From Candidatus Acidiferrales bacterium (lineage in GTDB: Bacteria; Acidobacteriota; Terriglobia; Acidiferrales; UBA7541): a DNA stretch of 5,134 nucleotides. Of this stretch, positions 4,657-5,134 are shown piece by piece. Where the stretch lies: contig JASHWB010000252.1 in NCBI GenBank assembly GCA_030044295.1, forward strand, positions 1 to 5,134, in the 5' to 3' direction. Every line of letters starts with the position of its first letter. Positions within the stretch are counted from its first letter, which is position 1. The notes under the pieces were generated by a model. The model saw only the letters and a program-made list of their open reading frames with translations. It searched no databases and was not told the origin of the DNA. The position numbers and the translations under genes are program-made.

Positions 4657-5134
4657 ATGTCTACAGCACCCGAAACAGGAAAGGCTGACATTCCCGCGCA
4701 GCTCGTGAAGCAGTTGCGTGACAAAACGGGGGCGGGTGTAATGGACTGCCGCGCCGCTCTGGTAGAGGCCGGCGGCGATCTGGAACAAGCCGTTGGTATT
4801 CTCCGAAAGAAAGGGCAGGTCGCCGCCGCAAAAAAGGCCCAGCGCGCCACCTCGGAGGGCCTCGTTACTTCCTACATTCACGCTGGCGGCAAGATCGGCG
4901 TTCTAGTGGAGATCGATTGCGAGAGCGACTTCGTCGCGCGCACCGCGGATTTTCAGGGTCTAAGCCACGATGTGGCAATGCATATTGCCGCGCTTGATCC
5001 GCGTTTCCTCCGTCGCGAAGAAGTTACTCCGGAGGTGCTTGAACAAAAGCGGCAGGTCTACGTTGAAGAAGCGAAAGCCGCTGGCAAGCCCGACCCCGTG
5101 ATCGAGAAGATCGTCACCGGCAAGATGGAGAAGT
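4657..5134 (+). CDS. tsf: Elongation factor Ts (EF-Ts), 5' part, cut by the window edge
   Basis: The frame runs from ATG 4657 to the right edge without a stop, giving 159 complete codons. EF-Ts is the cytosolic guanine-nucleotide exchange factor that releases GDP from EF-Tu. The N-terminal UBA-like domain is at about 11-52, with the signature LRDKTGAGVMDCRAAL (20-35) and LRKKGQVAAAKKA following. The core then has EGLVTSYIHAGGKIGVLVEIDCESDFVAR (67-95). Here SDF (90-92) replaces the usual TDF; the Asp-Phe pair that inserts near the EF-Tu magnesium site is kept. The segment from AMHIAALDP through EEVTPEVLEQKR to GKPDPVIEKIVTGKMEK is typical of the part before the dimerisation or second core region. 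The start is clear from the family N-terminus. The ribosome binding site is poor: AAGGA (4639-4643) lies 13 bases upstream, so initiation may be helped by ribosomes arriving from rpsB. Confidence 0.95.
   Translation, partial: MSTAPETGKADIPAQLVKQLRDKTGAGVMDCRAALVEAGGDLEQAVGILRKKGQVAAAKKAQRATSEGLVTSYIHAGGKIGVLVEIDCESDFVARTADFQGLSHDVAMHIAALDPRFLRREEVTPEVLEQKRQVYVEEAKAAGKPDPVIEKIVTGKMEK

Noticed and set aside
4030..4881. A 283-codon open frame on the - strand opposite rpsB and tsf
   Set aside because: It is fully antisense to two conserved essential genes, has no recognisable domain and spans their spacer. Long antisense frames are expected from GC-rich codon bias.

Overview
The window looks like a chromosomal segment of a soil-type Acidobacteriota (Terriglobia / Koribacter-like). 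That is inferred from the ribosomal order rplM-rpsI-rpsB-tsf, the form of the bactofilin, a PEP-CTERM secreted protein and moderately high GC. It was not tested by a search. All genes I can support are on the + strand.

Layout. (1) 3-311: the C-terminal part of a bactofilin, cut by the left edge. (2) 500-1387: a secreted protein of the DUF8021 type, with a signal peptide and two apparent NTF2-like halves. It probably has its own promoter and a 5' UTR of about 16 nt. (3) 1388-1682: a gene-free spacer with a hairpin across the preceding stop codon and a 13-nt near-direct repeat spaced 50 bp. (4) 1683-2357: a PEP-CTERM exported protein, closed by a textbook intrinsic terminator at 2381-2420. (5) A promoter with a perfect TTGACA box (2484-2512) opens the translation operon: rplM (2551-3000), rpsI (3098-3523), rpsB (3709-4590) and tsf (4657 to the right edge, incomplete).

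How it works together. The terminator and promoter pair separates two envelope or secreted-protein genes from the essential translation cluster. L13, S9 and S2 build the ribosome, and EF-Ts recycles EF-Tu. Two starts in the operon, rpsI and rpsB, look like TTG, chosen because a strong Shine-Dalgarno sequence sits just before each. The spacers before rpsI (97 nt) and rpsB (185 nt) are long for a ribosomal operon and hold hairpins, a 12-bp palindrome, a 33-codon overlapping upstream ORF and short GTGATT-type repeats. These are the best candidates for undescribed local regulation.

I see no mobile element, CRISPR array, tRNA, rRNA, toxin-antitoxin pair or defence locus. Nothing here is clearly a new biological system. 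The most unusual items are the duplicated DUF8021 protein, the paired C-x3-C motifs of the PEP-CTERM protein, the acidic S2 tail and the operon leaders.
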